This document shows, one piece after another, positions 20,771-20,827 of a DNA stretch of 20,827 bases (position 1 is its first letter; the number at the start of each line of letters is the position of its first letter). The DNA comes from a virus: the IMG/VR virus record IMGVR_UViG_3300005336_000059, positions 1 through 20,827 of that record. One strand, 5' to 3'. The notes under the pieces are model-generated. The model saw only the letters and a list, made by a program, of their open reading frames with translations. It was not told the DNA's origin and ran no database searches. Position numbers and translations under genes: made by a program.

Positions 20771-20827
20771 GCGGCGAACGACCTCAAGTCCCTGATTGGA
20801 TCAAAGCCGGGTCCGGGTACGGGTACG
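20758..20827 (+). CDS. Start of a further gene, cut by right edge
   Basis: An ATG at 20758 is preceded by GGGGAGGA at five bases, the strongest ribosome-binding site in this part. It overlaps the end of the HNH gene by 13 nt. Only 23 codons are visible (MESLSGERPQVPDWIKAGSG...), and no family can be named. The sequence ends in short GGGTACG repeats at the window edge. Confidence 0.6.
   Translation, partial: MESLSGERPQVPDWIKAGSGYGY

Noticed and set aside
1-20827. Defence system, toxin-antitoxin pair, CRISPR array or retron
   Set aside because: No matching domains, repeats or paired small genes were found. The small membrane proteins have no features that would justify such a claim.

Overview
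The window looks like the early and late-start region of a temperate, lambda-organised tailed phage or prophage of a GC-rich proteobacterium. The evidence is dense gene packing with 1-8 nt overlaps, frequent GTG and TTG starts at GTGA/TTGA junctions, a divergent repressor/Cro switch, Erf plus YqaJ recombination genes, Xis and Int, and a long block of virion tail and receptor-binding proteins. The host genus cannot be read from the sequence. No tRNA, rRNA, CRISPR array or insertion sequence was seen.

Layout. (1) Minus strand, positions 9619 down to 1, read right to left: two exported proteins and a coiled-coil protein, an intrinsic terminator at 7838-7864, then a tail-fibre and decoration cassette. 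The cassette holds a fibre with duplicated inserted modules, a conserved virion protein, an FN3 plus putative lectin/lyase protein, a kelch-like propeller, a cupin-like protein, a putative beta-helix protein, a protein with exact 20-residue repeats and a fibre-tail adaptor candidate. An HNH endonuclease runs off the left edge. (2) Minus strand, 13415 to 9861: Cro-like and CII-like regulators, a 56-aa membrane protein, an O-like replication protein whose gene carries iterons, a P-like protein, a degenerate VRR-NUC-type nuclease and three unknowns. (3) Plus strand, 13489 to 18435: repressor, its terminator, a promoter covered by a repressor-type operator, then an operon of small proteins, Erf, YqaJ exonuclease, DUF1367, YbcO-like (DUF1364), a small membrane protein, Xis and Int. 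Arm-type-like repeats follow Int directly. (4) Plus strand, 18436 to the right edge: a stretch with Cys-rich remnants, a second tyrosine recombinase, a DUF6948-like protein, a homing-type HNH endonuclease and the start of one more gene.

How the parts fit. The plus-strand operon corresponds to lambda's PL operon (recombination, excision, integration) and the minus strand to the PR and late operons (cro, cII, O, P, then late genes). Matching TGCAAA-N2-TTTGCA operators lie at the repressor/cro junction and on the plus-strand early promoter. GTAACGC repeats inside the O-like gene are the best candidate replication origin. The arm-like repeats after int place attP near 18430-18560, so everything to the right may be a neighbouring element, the host flank or the phage's own accessory arm.

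I found no convincing new defence or signalling system. The strongest unexplained signals are the iteron cluster, the operator pair, the 20-residue solenoid protein, the nuclease with Asn in place of its catalytic Lys, and the two Cys-rich segments that flank the second integrase in one shared open frame.
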